DNA of 64,000 nt from Opitutaceae bacterium EW11 (GCA_003054665.1 QAYY01000001.1:237501-301500), one strand, 5' to 3'. Counted from the stretch's first letter, positions 44,561 through 53,970 are shown. Notes: a model not told the origin generated them from the letters alone. Numbers and translations are program-made.

Positions 44561-47089
44561 CTAGACTTCCTGACGCAGCACCTCGAGCGGCGGTTGGTTC
44601 GCCACGCCGCGGCCGGCGATCGAACCGGCCAGCAGAGTCAATCCCGTCACGCCGACGACGGCCCATGCGAGCAGCCCGAGGGGAGCCACCACGGGCACAT
44701 GGAAAACGAACGTCGCGAGCAGTGCGTTGCCGCCGAAGGCCAGTCCGCCGCCCGTCAACGCCGCCAGGGCGCCAAGCACCGCATACTCCGCCAGCTGTAT
44801 TTGCCTGAGCTGCTGGCGGCTCGCACCGAGCGTGCGCAGGAGCACCGACTCGCGGATCCGCTGGAACCGGCCGGTCAACACTGCGCCCACAAGCACGATC
44901 ACGCCGGTGGCGACCGTCAGCAGCGCAAGGAACCGCACGACGAATTCCACCTTCGAGAAAACACCGTCGAGCGTCTGCAACACCAGCGCGAGATCGATGG
45001 CCGAGACATTGGGGAATCTCTGCACCACCTGCTGCTGAAGCCGTGCGGATTCGGCGGAGGACGCAGCCCGGGTTGCGGCGATGAACGACTTCGGCGCCAT
45101 CTCGAGCACGCCAGCGGGAAAGACGAAGAAGAAGTTCGGTTGGAGGCGCTGCCAGTCCACAGACCGCATGCTGGTGATCCGCGTCGCGAGCGGGACCCCC
45201 TGGATATCCCAGACAAGCTCGTCGCCGAGCTTGAGCTGCATTTCCTTGGCCAAACCGTCTTCGATCGAGACAGGAATCGGGTCCGTCGGCTCGGTCAGGC
45301 GCCCGGTGAAGGCACCGGAGACCAGCTTCTCCGTGTCGGTCAGTCGATCGCGATAGGTGGAGCGGTATTCACGTCTCAACGACCATGCCGGGATGCGAAG
45401 CTGCGGATCCTTCATCACCTCCTCGACGGGCCGCCCCTTCCAGCTCTTCAAGCGCATGGTGACGATGGGAGCCTGGGCCTTGAGCGGGGCGCCCTGGGCA
45501 GACATCAGTTCGCCGAGCGGGACGATCTGGTCGTCCTGGATGTCGAAAAACAACAGATTGGGCCGATCGCCTGCGCCGCGTCCGCGGATTTGCTCGAGGA
45601 GGGTCGCCCGGGCGAGTGCCAGCGTGAGGATCAGGAAGGTGCCGAGCCCGAGCGAAACCAACAAGAGGACCGTCCGGTTGTTTGGACGATAAAGGTTCGA
45701 GATTCCCTGTCGCCACACGTACGGCAGCCGGGCGGGCAAGAACCGACGCGTCAGCCAGGCCACGGTGCGGGCAAGGGCCGCCAGGACGAGAAAGGTGGCT
45801 CCAAGCGCCCCCGCAAACCCGACGCCGATCGACCAGCGTCCCGTTTGCCAGACGGCGAAACCGACCACGGCTGCGGCGACTAGTCCGTACAGCGCCAACC
45901 GCCAGGGATCGCGGCCGCGCTGCACCGGAACAACTGAGCGCAGGGCAAGCAACGGCGAAACGGTACGGATCGCGAGCAGCGGGAGCAGTGTGAAAACGAT
46001 ACAAATTGCCAGGCCCGCGCCCATGCCCCGGACCACCGCCGGCCAAGAGACGAAAAACGCCACGTCGAACGGCAGAAAATCCTTCACCAACGCCGGGACG
46101 ATCAGCTGCGCACCGATACCGAGCAAGGCGCCCAGGACCGCTCCGATCACACCAAGGCCGACTCCCTGCGCCAGGTAGACGGAAAAACTCTGGGACGCGG
46201 AGGCGCCAAGACAGCGGAGGATCGCGACGGTCGCCAGTTTTTGGCGCACATGTACGGCCACGGCGCTCGCCACTCCGATACCTCCCAGAAAAAGCGAGAT
46301 GAACCCCACCAAGCTCAGGAACGCGTAAACGTTCGTCAGCGCCTGCCCAAGTTCCTGCTTCCGGTGGTCGACCGTGTCGAAACCGAGGCGCAGGGACGCG
46401 AAGCGCTCCTTCAGTTCAGTGACCAATGGTTCCACCTGCACCGACTCGGGAAACCGGAAATAGGTGCGGTACCGGACCAGGCTCCCCGGACCGATCAGTC
46501 CCGTGCCGTCGAGACGATCGAGCGCGATGATTACGCGGGGGGAAAGCATCGCGACCGCGGCTGAATCCCCGGGGAGCTTTTTCAGAGCGCCGACAATCCG
46601 AAAGGTCTGCTGCCCGAGCTTGATCGGGTCGCCGACCTTGGCGCCGAACTGAGCGAGCAGCGTCTCCTCCACGACCGCTCCGTCCGAGCCGGGGCGGAGC
46701 ACGTCGCGATACGCGCTCTCGGGAACGGAGGAGGCATCACCGTAGAATGGATACCCACCGGCCAAACCACGGAGCGAAACGAGACGCGTCTGCTCTCCAC
46801 TCGCAGGGAACACCGCCATCGTGGCCAGCACCACGTCTCTCGCCCGCTCACCGCCAAGCCGGTTCAGATAGGCGTCCACCTCCGCGGAAAGGGGCTGCCT
46901 GGATCCGATCGCGAGATCGGCGCCAAGCAGCGTCTTCGCCTGCGCCTCGATCCCCCGGCGAAGGTTGTCGGCGAACGAACCGATCGCGACGAGTGCGGCA
47001 ATCCCAAGCACGACCGACAGAGAGAATAGGACGAGCCGACGACGAGAACGCCGGGAGTCCCTCCACGCCATGCGAAGGATGAAGCTCAT
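44561..47089 (-). CDS. ybbP: YbbP-like ABC transporter permease
   Basis: An 842-residue permease with two FtsX-like halves: an N-terminal helix (about 19-40), large periplasmic region, several helices in the middle (about 260-480) and a second FtsX block near the C terminus. E. coli YbbP has 804 residues. The motif VHVRQKLATVAILRCLGASA and the later ESVLLRTLGASRQQLRQIQ are the paired coupling regions. It overlaps ybbA by four bases. Function is thought to be export of lipophilic or fatty-acid compounds. Confidence 0.9.
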   Translation of the reverse strand: MSFILRMAWRDSRRSRRRLVLFSLSVVLGIAALVAIGSFADNLRRGIEAQAKTLLGADLAIGSRQPLSAEVDAYLNRLGGERARDVVLATMAVFPASGEQTRLVSLRGLAGGYPFYGDASSVPESAYRDVLRPGSDGAVVEETLLAQFGAKVGDPIKLGQQTFRIVGALKKLPGDSAAVAMLSPRVIIALDRLDGTGLIGPGSLVRYRTYFRFPESVQVEPLVTELKERFASLRLGFDTVDHRKQELGQALTNVYAFLSLVGFISLFLGGIGVASAVAVHVRQKLATVAILRCLGASASQSFSVYLAQGVGLGVIGAVLGALLGIGAQLIVPALVKDFLPFDVAFFVSWPAVVRGMGAGLAICIVFTLLPLLAIRTVSPLLALRSVVPVQRGRDPWRLALYGLVAAAVVGFAVWQTGRWSIGVGFAGALGATFLVLAALARTVAWLTRRFLPARLPYVWRQGISNLYRPNNRTVLLLVSLGLGTFLILTLALARATLLEQIRGRGAGDRPNLLFFDIQDDQIVPLGELMSAQGAPLKAQAPIVTMRLKSWKGRPVEEVMKDPQLRIPAWSLRREYRSTYRDRLTDTEKLVSGAFTGRLTEPTDPIPVSIEDGLAKEMQLKLGDELVWDIQGVPLATRITSMRSVDWQRLQPNFFFVFPAGVLEMAPKSFIAATRAASSAESARLQQQVVQRFPNVSAIDLALVLQTLDGVFSKVEFVVRFLALLTVATGVIVLVGAVLTGRFQRIRESVLLRTLGASRQQLRQIQLAEYAVLGALAALTGGGLAFGGNALLATFVFHVPVVAPLGLLAWAVVGVTGLTLLAGSIAGRGVANQPPLEVLRQEV

Positions 47090-47775
47090 CCGGCTCCGCC
47101 TTCCTTCACCACCTCTCCTCCGCGAAGCCGGATCACGCGGCGGCAGCGCCGGGCCAGCTCGAGGTCGTGCGTGACGAGGACAAGCGTCGTCCCTTTCTCG
47201 CGATTGAGCCCGAAGATCAGCTCCACCATCGCATGGGCCGTATCCGCGTCGAGGTTACCCGTGGGCTCGTCGCAGAAAAGGATCTTGGGCCGGTTGACGA
47301 AGGCACGGGCCAAAGCGACACGCTGCTGTTCGCCACCCGAAAGCTGGACGGGATAATGGTCGGTTCGTTCGGAAAGCCCCACGCGATCCAGCAGGGCGCG
47401 TGCTTCCGCCTCACCGCCCCGATCCCCGCGAAGCTCCAGAGGGACCAGCACGTTCTCCAGGGCGGTGAGCGTGGGGATCAGCTGGAAATTCTGGAAAACG
47501 AAACCCACGTGCTCGTTTCGCACCTTCGCCCGTTCATCCTCGCTGAGGCCGCCGATCTCGCGACCAGCCAGGGTGACGGTCCCGCTTGTCGGCTGATCGA
47601 GTCCCGCGCACAAACCGAGGAGCGTCGTCTTTCCGCTACCGGAGGGCCCGACGATCGCAAGCGCGTCGCCGGCCTGGAGGGCGAAGTCCACCGAATGCAG
47701 AACGGTCAGCGTGCCGTGAACCGTCGGATACGCTTTGGTCAGTTGCTGGACTTTCAGCATGGATTGATCACTCAT
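47086..47775 (-). CDS. ybbA: YbbA-like ABC transporter ATPase
   Basis: A 229-residue ATPase with Walker A GPSGSGKTT, signature LSGGEQQR, Walker [11 protein letters not shown] and H-loop LVTHDLELA. The partner permease ybbP follows with a four-base overlap, and tesA starts divergently about 45 bases away; ybbA-ybbP with divergent tesA is the E. coli arrangement too. Confidence 0.92.
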   Translation of the reverse strand: MSDQSMLKVQQLTKAYPTVHGTLTVLHSVDFALQAGDALAIVGPSGSGKTTLLGLCAGLDQPTSGTVTLAGREIGGLSEDERAKVRNEHVGFVFQNFQLIPTLTALENVLVPLELRGDRGGEAEARALLDRVGLSERTDHYPVQLSGGEQQRVALARAFVNRPKILFCDEPTGNLDADTAHAMVELIFGLNREKGTTLVLVTHDLELARRCRRVIRLRGGEVVKEGGAG

Positions 47776-47819
47776 GCGAAATGTCGCGAGCAAAGCGGTT
47801 CCTGATGTTTATTCAAACG

Positions 47820-48446
47820 ATGAACCCGTTTCGTTGGGCCCTCCTGCTTGCGTTCACAGCCCTTGCGGCGACAGCGGCGGATGCGCGCAAGACCGTGCTC
47901 TTCTTCGGGGACAGCCTCACGTTTGGCTACGGCCTCGAGGACCCGTCGCTCGCCTTCCCCTCGTTGATCGCGAAGAAGATCGAAGCCGAAAAACTCCCCT
48001 ACCGTGTCGTGAACGCCGGGCTCAGCGGAGAGACGAGCGCCGGAGGTCTACGTCGAATCGACTGGGTGCTTCGTCAGCCGATCGCCGTGTGTGTGATCGA
48101 GCTGGGCGCCAACGACGGCCTGCGCGGGCTGTCCCCCTCCGATACGGAAAAAAACCTGCAGGCGATCATCGACAAGGTGCGCGCGAAGGAACCGGGGACA
48201 AAAATCGTCCTCGCCGGAATGCAGCTGCCGACGAGCCTCGGACCCGAATTCCGCGACCGGTTTGCCGCGTTGTATCCGGAACTCGCGAATAAGAACCACG
48301 TCGCACTGATTCCATTTCTGCTCGAAGGCGTCGGCGGCGTGACGGAGCTCAATCAGCCCGACCAAATCCACCCCACCGCACGCGGCCACGAACGCGTGGC
48401 CGAAAACGTCTGGACAATACTCCGGCCTCTCCTCACCCAGCCGTAA
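47820..48446 (+). CDS. TesA-like GDSL arylesterase / lysophospholipase
   Basis: A 208-residue secreted hydrolase: signal peptide (about 1-20, ending TAADA), GDSL block I FFGDSLTFGYGLE with the nucleophilic Ser, block III GANDGLRG, and block V DQIHPTARGH with catalytic Asp and His. Starts at 47781 and 47805 are alternatives; 47820 gives the best signal peptide. E. coli TesA is a periplasmic thioesterase/lysophospholipase, and the ybbAP transporter is its genomic neighbour there as here. Confidence 0.9.
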   Translation: MNPFRWALLLAFTALAATAADARKTVLFFGDSLTFGYGLEDPSLAFPSLIAKKIEAEKLPYRVVNAGLSGETSAGGLRRIDWVLRQPIAVCVIELGANDGLRGLSPSDTEKNLQAIIDKVRAKEPGTKIVLAGMQLPTSLGPEFRDRFAALYPELANKNHVALIPFLLEGVGGVTELNQPDQIHPTARGHERVAENVWTILRPLLTQP

Positions 48447-48588
48447 CGGCTATAGCACTACAACCACCGCCTGCTCGGCGGGCGGCGAGGGTTCGACGAA
48501 CTCGAAAAACCGGCAGCCGAGGTGTGAATAGTTCGTAAAGACACTTGCACAGAAAAACTAATCTCGTTTGTTAACCGATGCTGGTTCG

Positions 48589-48834
48589 CAGAGAGCTTGG
48601 GGGCATGGGCGGCCACGTGGATGCCTGCCTCCGCGCCGCTCTTCAGCCAGCGGTTCTTCCGAGGGGTTCCGACGCCCATGGAGCTCCCGCGGTTTGAAGT
48701 CTCCCCTGTTCAAAGAGTTGTTCGACCCTTGTTCGAGTCTGGTCTGAGCCACTCGGTCCGAATTCTTCCGCAGAGGGCAGTCTCTCTGTGGTGCAAGTGC
48801 AGCCCGGTTCCGCATCGGCGGAGCCGGGCTTTTC
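48589..48834 (+). ncRNA. Putative structured noncoding RNA
   Basis: CAGAGAG (48589-48595) and CTCTCTG (48782-48788) can close a 200-base domain; inside, CATGGGCG and CGCCCATG (eight pairs, about 48604-48682) form a long internal arm. A separate strong terminator follows directly. The size of the closed domain is near that of 6S RNA, but I cannot match it to 6S, tmRNA, SRP or RNase P RNA. It may instead be the 3' end of the tesA transcript. Confidence 0.35.
48801..48834 (+). terminator. Strong Rho-independent terminator
   Basis: A 13-pair stem (48801-48813 with 48818-48830, one G-T wobble) and tetraloop ATCG are followed by TTTTC. No protein gene ends within 350 bases upstream, so it terminates either the putative RNA or a long tesA transcript. 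Confidence 0.8.
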
Positions 48835-48954
48835 ATTGCGCTTTTTGATAACGTCGCCGGTCGACGAACGCCGCGGCGTAAAACGGGTCTGAATTCCCCC
48901 ACCTGTTCCGGCTAGCTGCTTGCATCTAGATAGGGCTGGGGCTAACTCCCTACC

Positions 48955-51393
48955 ATGCGCTGGTTGCGCCTGCTCCTTTTCGCCATCACAGCCCCGTGCA
49001 TGGCCGCTGCCACGTTTTTGTGGACAGGCGGCGCGGGGGACGGAGCGTACACAAATCCCGCCAACTGGTCGGCAGGAGTGGTCCCACCCAACGACGGCTC
49101 CGCGGTAGTGATTTTCGGCAATGCCGGCGCCGGCGTCGTCCGGGTTTCGGGGCTGCTCAATCTAGCCCAGATCCAGTTCGCGAATACCACGTCGTCGGCC
49201 TACACGTTCTCCGCCGGCACGTCGGCCGCGGTGGTCACGCTGCAGAAGGGCTTTCTTTCGCAGGACGGCTCGCGGGCGACCTTTACGTCGGACGTCTTTT
49301 TCAATCTCACCGGCTCTGAAGCGTTCGAGATTGGCGCCGGTTCGCTCGAGATTGACGGCTCCATCGTCGGAATCGGCAGCCTGACCAAGTCCGGCAGCGG
49401 AAACCTCAAGCTGCTCGGACTCAATCTTTGGACCGGCGGCGTCACGCATGCGTCCGGCACAATCACACTCGGCTCTTTCGCGAACCTGGGAATCGGCACA
49501 CTCAGGCTCGCTGGAGGGGAACTCGCCCTGCCGGCTCACGACAACGTGGTCGTTCCGAACGCGGTTGTGATTCAGGCCAATACGCGCATCTCCGGCGTCC
49601 AGGATCAGTTCGCGGTGTTCGCCGGGCCCGTGACCCTGGCCTCCTCGGTCACGCTGACCGCGAGCGGCTCCTCGGCCATCTTCATCACCAACGCCGTGCA
49701 GGAGACCGGCGGAGCCCGGCAACTGACTGTGTCGGGGCTGGCGCCGGTGATCCTGTCCGGACCGAGCAGCTACACCGGTGGCACGGTGATCGACAACGGA
49801 GCCCTGATCTTCGCCTCGGCATCGTCCGTGCCCACGACCGGCTCGATCAAGGCTTCCACGCTCGGCTACGTGGGCATCGGCTACACCAACGACGTTCAGT
49901 CCGGCGTTTTGAGCCGCATCGATAACACGAATTTTCTCGGTATCATCGGCTTCGATACATCGCCGATTCAGGGCGGGACGAATGTCTTCGACAAGACGAT
50001 CGATCTCACGGGCCTGACGAACTACGCCAGCATAGGCTCGCGGACCTCCGCCGTGATCAGCGGCGAGGTGAAGGTAAACCAGGCACAGGATTACCGTTTC
50101 GGCGGCGGAGGCGGCTCGATCTATCTCGAGAGCAATCTGACCGCCCGCGGCGCCAACCTGCAGGTCGTGTCGCCGTTCGGTCAGCCGCTCACTCTCGTGC
50201 TGCGTGGAAACAACACGTTTTCTGGTTCGACCAACGTCCTCTACTCCGTCCTGGTGCTCGATCGGGCCGGGACGATTGCCTCCTCGACGCCGCTCAATCT
50301 GACCGGGCCGGGCTACATCGGAGCGACGGAGAATGCCGGGTTCACGCCCAACCAGTTTCTCGGAAGGCTGACAAAAATCGCCAGCGCGGACGCGATCGCC
50401 GGATTCGACTCGGCCTCCATGAGCGCGCCCCGAACGATTTCCGATCCCATCGACCTTTCGGTGGGCGGGCGCCGTACGGATCCGTATTACCTGGGCACAA
50501 GCAGCCGAGTGACACTCACCGGCACGATCACGCCCACGGTGGGTGACGCCCTTTATCTCACCGCGGTGAAAGGCGGCCGGCTCGTTGTCCAGTCGAAGCT
50601 CGGAAACAACATCCCTGGGGTCGTCGTCGGCCAGTCCAACTCCTTCGATCCACAAGGAGGCACGGTGGAACTCGCCAGTGCCAATAGCTACACGGGGCAA
50701 ACTCAAGTGCGCGGCGGTACCCTGCTGGTGAGCAACTCCGGGGCGCTCAGCACCGGAATCGTCAGCGTGGCAGATCGCGCAAGCCTCAGCCTCGCCGATG
50801 GGGTGACGCTCTCCAACGGCCTCTCCCTTTCTTCGGGCGCCCGCCTGAGCGGCACCGGCACGTTCTCTTCGCCCGGCGGGCTGACCATCGATCACGGCGC
50901 CATCATCTCGCCGGGAGGCCTCTACTCAGTCGGCACGCTCCAGTTCGGGTCGGGCCTGACGCTCGGGCCCGGCGGAATCCTGGAACTCGACGTCAGGTTC
51001 AATTCGTCCGGTTTTTACGGCGACCGCGTCGTCGTTTCCAACGGCGCGCTCAACATCGCCGGCGCCGCGAGCGGAAAATTCACGGTCTCTCTGTATTCAC
51101 TCGGAAGCGACGGGGCTCTCGGCTACCTGACGGGTTTCGACCCGACAAAGGCGTATTCCTGGGAATTCGCGACCGCCGGCAACATCGTCGGCTTCAATTC
51201 GAACCTCTTCACGGTCGATACTTCGAATTTCCTCAGCTCGACCGGCAGCGGTTCCTTCTTCGTGTCGCAGAACGGAAATTCGCTGATGATCAATTTTACT
51301 CCGGTCCCCGAGCCTTCGACTTTGATCTTGTATGGCATCGGCTTGGTCGCGATCGCCGCGTTCGAGTTTCGTCGCCGGCGCAATCGCCCCTGA
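48955..51393 (+). CDS. PEP-CTERM protein with autotransporter-type beta-strand repeats
   Basis: An 812-residue secreted protein. The signal peptide covers about residues 1-19. The body is a Gly/Ser/Thr-rich beta-helix with repeats of the autotransporter-associated type (TWTGG-like start WTGGAGDGAYTNPANWSAG, later GTVIDNGALIFASASS and QTQVRGGTLLVSNSGAL). The C terminus is a classic PEP-CTERM sorting signal: VPEPST at 784-789, a transmembrane helix and RRRR. It is expected to be processed by exosortase and exposed on or released from the surface. No exosortase is in this window. Confidence 0.92.
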   Translation: MRWLRLLLFAITAPCMAAATFLWTGGAGDGAYTNPANWSAGVVPPNDGSAVVIFGNAGAGVVRVSGLLNLAQIQFANTTSSAYTFSAGTSAAVVTLQKGFLSQDGSRATFTSDVFFNLTGSEAFEIGAGSLEIDGSIVGIGSLTKSGSGNLKLLGLNLWTGGVTHASGTITLGSFANLGIGTLRLAGGELALPAHDNVVVPNAVVIQANTRISGVQDQFAVFAGPVTLASSVTLTASGSSAIFITNAVQETGGARQLTVSGLAPVILSGPSSYTGGTVIDNGALIFASASSVPTTGSIKASTLGYVGIGYTNDVQSGVLSRIDNTNFLGIIGFDTSPIQGGTNVFDKTIDLTGLTNYASIGSRTSAVISGEVKVNQAQDYRFGGGGGSIYLESNLTARGANLQVVSPFGQPLTLVLRGNNTFSGSTNVLYSVLVLDRAGTIASSTPLNLTGPGYIGATENAGFTPNQFLGRLTKIASADAIAGFDSASMSAPRTISDPIDLSVGGRRTDPYYLGTSSRVTLTGTITPTVGDALYLTAVKGGRLVVQSKLGNNIPGVVVGQSNSFDPQGGTVELASANSYTGQTQVRGGTLLVSNSGALSTGIVSVADRASLSLADGVTLSNGLSLSSGARLSGTGTFSSPGGLTIDHGAIISPGGLYSVGTLQFGSGLTLGPGGILELDVRFNSSGFYGDRVVVSNGALNIAGAASGKFTVSLYSLGSDGALGYLTGFDPTKAYSWEFATAGNIVGFNSNLFTVDTSNFLSSTGSGSFFVSQNGNSLMINFTPVPEPSTLILYGIGLVAIAAFEFRRRRNRP

Positions 51394-51549
51394 ACGCCGC
51401 GCAGATCGTCAGCGGCGTCAGCATCGGTACCGCGGTTGCCGTGCGCAGCCGGAGAGGAATGCCAGGCGAGGCCAGCTTGGCCTGCTCCGGCGAACGGACT
51501 GCTGCCCCCCCTCAGCCGCCTGCGCTGTTTGCGCGCGTTTGCCCCTCCG

Positions 51550-51589
51550 AAAAACAACCAGCGCAGGGCCGCGTGGCCCTGCGCTGGTT
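51550..51589. terminator. Strong terminator between convergent genes
   Basis: A perfect 15-pair stem (51556-51570 with 51575-51589) has loop GCGT. On the minus strand it is followed by G and five T (51554-51550), which suits the minus-strand gene ending at 51619; it can also stop the PEP-CTERM transcript. Confidence 0.85.
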
Positions 51590-51618
51590 CCCCGTCTCCT
51601 CCAAAAACCGTGGCAGGC

Positions 51619-53289
51619 TTATTCGACTGGCGCGTCTTTGGCTCGCTTGACCAAGTCGATGAAATCGCGGCGCTTGTCCGACTTATCCTCCTTGTCCTGC
51701 CCTTCCTGGGCCCAGGTGAGAACCTTGTCGTAAGTGGCGGTGCCCTTGTGCGGAGATTCCGTCAGGAGCATGCCGAATCCGGCAACGGCGGCGGCAAACT
51801 TGAAGTCCTTGCTGGCCACGGAGAAATCGGCGCCGGTGTCGATCAGCGGAATCTCCAGCTTCTGGCTCACTTCCACCACCGGCAGCTTGTAGTGGACCTT
51901 CAACGTCAGCAGCTCGCGGTGCTTCGGATCATCCGTGCTGGCGAGGCGGCTCTCCGTTCCTGCGTAGCGCAGGGGATCGCCGTCGATCGCCGAGTCGCTG
52001 GGCGCGCCGACGGGCACGACCTCGAAAAGCGCGGTGATCATGTGCCCCGCCGGCATTTCCGTGCCGGGGATTTTGGCGCCGTTCGCGTCCGTCCTGGCAG
52101 CCGAATCCTCGTCGTAACCGATCAGACGATACGACTTGGCCTGCTCGGGATTAAACTCCACTTGCAGCTTCACGTCCTTCGCGACGGCCACCATGCCGTT
52201 GCCCATCGATTCTTCGAGGGGACGCGAGTCGGAGGCGCGCTGCAGTTCCGAAACGTCGCGACCCTTCAATCCGATACGGACGAGGCGGTGCGAGGGATTC
52301 CACGGGGCCGCGGCGACCTCCAGAGAGGCGGCAAGCGGGTTCGCGTCGCGCGGAGCGATCGAACCATACGAGAAATAGTTGAGCAGCTCTTCCACGCGCA
52401 CCGAGTCAGGCGGAGGAAGACGTCCGTTGCGGAGGAAGCGGCGGACGTTGGCATAGCTTTCGGTACCGACCACCGTCGGGAAGGCCGACAGCGGATAGCC
52501 TGCGACACCGAGGAAACCCTTGGCCGGCTGATACGCGTAGTTCGGGGAGCTGTGGTGCGGTTGAGTCGCAGAGGCAGCTTCCGAGCCGTAATTCGCAAGC
52601 GGGCTGAGCTGACGATTGCGGCGAGCGTCGGCCGCGCCTCGAGTCGTACGAAGGGCAATGGCCCCCGCATCAGACGGTCCGCTCCACGATTCAGAACTTC
52701 CGCCGTCTGAAGCCGCCGCGCCGGGGACGACTTTGATCGCGGGTTGTTCAGCAGAAGCGACGGCCCGAGCGGCCGGAATCGGAGAACTCGTTTCGACTGA
52801 GATCGGGGAATCGTCCGGACCAACCTGCGGCAGACTCGCCTTCACTTCGGTGCTGGCCAGTGCCGAGCCCTTTGTGTCCGCCGGGACGGAAGAGCTCGCA
52901 ATAGGAGCCTCGGTGCGCGCTTGCGCCACCGTCGCCGAAGAAGTCTCGGTTCGCGAACCGGAGGTGGGGCGGAGCACCAGAAGCACCGCGAAACACGCTG
53001 CCGCGGCAAGGCCTGCAGCCCAAGCGTACGGGAAATGGAGCACTTTCCGGTCTTCGCCGAGATCGGCCGCCGGATTGTCGTGCTGGCGGGCCGACACGGG
53101 CTCGATGGGCTCGTCGGCCAAAACATCCTCAAGACGCCCAGCCAGGACGCGGACTTCGTCCACGACGGCCTGAGCCTCGTAATCACCATCGATCGCCCGG
53201 GCGATCTCGGCACTCTCCTCCGCATCCAGCTCACCGAGGGCGTAAGCGGTCAGGCGCGGATCGTCAGGGAGTATCTTCTTTTCGTTCAT
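51619..53289 (-). CDS. YfbK-like anti-sigma/von Willebrand protein lacking its vWA domain
   Basis: A 556-residue protein. Residues 1-60 resemble a cytoplasmic anti-sigma region (DPRLTAYALGELDAEESAEI), a transmembrane helix is at 88-107, and a long Ala/Ser-rich linker follows. From 275 it matches the von Willebrand N-terminal domain (ESYANVRRFLRNGRLPPPDS, LVRIGLKGRDV) and from 357 the DUF3520 C-terminal domain (AKDVKLQVEFNP, SYRLIGYDE). In YfbK-type proteins a von Willebrand A domain of about 170 residues separates these; here only some ten residues (346-357) connect them, in frame. No DxSxS metal site remains. It follows an ECF sigma gene by 16 bases. Confidence 0.85.
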   Translation of the reverse strand: MNEKKILPDDPRLTAYALGELDAEESAEIARAIDGDYEAQAVVDEVRVLAGRLEDVLADEPIEPVSARQHDNPAADLGEDRKVLHFPYAWAAGLAAAACFAVLLVLRPTSGSRTETSSATVAQARTEAPIASSSVPADTKGSALASTEVKASLPQVGPDDSPISVETSSPIPAARAVASAEQPAIKVVPGAAASDGGSSESWSGPSDAGAIALRTTRGAADARRNRQLSPLANYGSEAASATQPHHSSPNYAYQPAKGFLGVAGYPLSAFPTVVGTESYANVRRFLRNGRLPPPDSVRVEELLNYFSYGSIAPRDANPLAASLEVAAAPWNPSHRLVRIGLKGRDVSELQRASDSRPLEESMGNGMVAVAKDVKLQVEFNPEQAKSYRLIGYDEDSAARTDANGAKIPGTEMPAGHMITALFEVVPVGAPSDSAIDGDPLRYAGTESRLASTDDPKHRELLTLKVHYKLPVVEVSQKLEIPLIDTGADFSVASKDFKFAAAVAGFGMLLTESPHKGTATYDKVLTWAQEGQDKEDKSDKRRDFIDLVKRAKDAPVE

Positions 53290-53305
53290 CTTGTCGGTTC
53301 CTCGG

Positions 53306-53830
53306 TTAGAGCCGCTGAGCGGCAAATTCGTCACGCAGCCGATGCACGGCATGGTGGATCAAGACGCCGACGTTGCTCACCGACAGAGCGGTGATTCGGC
53401 TAATCTCTTTGTAGCTAAATCCGTTTTGGAATTTCAGGCGGATGACTTCCTGCTGATTGGGCGGAAGCCGATCGATCAGTTTCAACACCGTCTCCTGAAT
53501 CTCTGCATTCTCCATACGACGCGATACGCGAGGTTCATCAGCCGTAACACGCTCGGCTTGGCCTTCCTCGAAACGCTTCATCCGACCTTCCTTCCGGAGG
53601 ACGTCCAAGGCCCGGTGGCGACAGACAGTGAACAACCACTCAGCGAGGTGGCCGTTGAGACTGTCTGGGGATTGCGACATGAGCTTGAGAAACGTATCTT
53701 GCACCACGTCGCGAGCACGGTCGGGATCGCCGACCAGCCGGGCAGCATAACGCGTGAGCGGAGTTTGGTACTCCGCCACGGCAGACTGCACGAAATCGCT
53801 GGTGTATTCATTGGGGCTTTCCCGATTCAT
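53306..53830 (-). CDS. ECF-type RNA polymerase sigma factor
   Basis: A 174-residue sigma factor with region 2 (LTRYAARLVGDPDRARDVVQDTFLKLM, residues 25-51, and WLFTVCRHRALDVLRKEGR) and region 4 (IDRLPPNQQEVIRLKFQNGF, then SYKEISRITALSVSNVGVL). The neighbouring gene behind it encodes a membrane protein with an anti-sigma-like N terminus, so the pair is likely sigma and regulator, although the partner is a vWA-less variant. Confidence 0.93.
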   Translation of the reverse strand: MNRESPNEYTSDFVQSAVAEYQTPLTRYAARLVGDPDRARDVVQDTFLKLMSQSPDSLNGHLAEWLFTVCRHRALDVLRKEGRMKRFEEGQAERVTADEPRVSRRMENAEIQETVLKLIDRLPPNQQEVIRLKFQNGFSYKEISRITALSVSNVGVLIHHAVHRLRDEFAAQRL

Positions 53831-53970
53831 GAGGTTCTTGGGGTGCGAAACCTTCGCTGGTATGACGTTTTGAGTGGAGATTTCTTACCAAAATCGACCG
53901 CTTTAGCGATCTGCGAAGCCTCTGATTTGCGATCCGTAAGACAAAAACGGTAGATCGATACTACGCAGCG

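Larger units (their letters stand above)
48447..48954. other. Five-hundred-base region holding a putative RNA gene
   Basis: Between tesA and the PEP-CTERM gene. No protein gene is convincing. The right half holds a putative structured RNA with a strong terminator. The promoter of the PEP-CTERM gene should lie after 48834. Confidence 0.4.

Noticed and set aside
48801-48834. Terminator read as the end of tesA
   Set aside because: Not excluded, but the 350-base gap and the closed RNA domain between make a separate transcript at least as likely.
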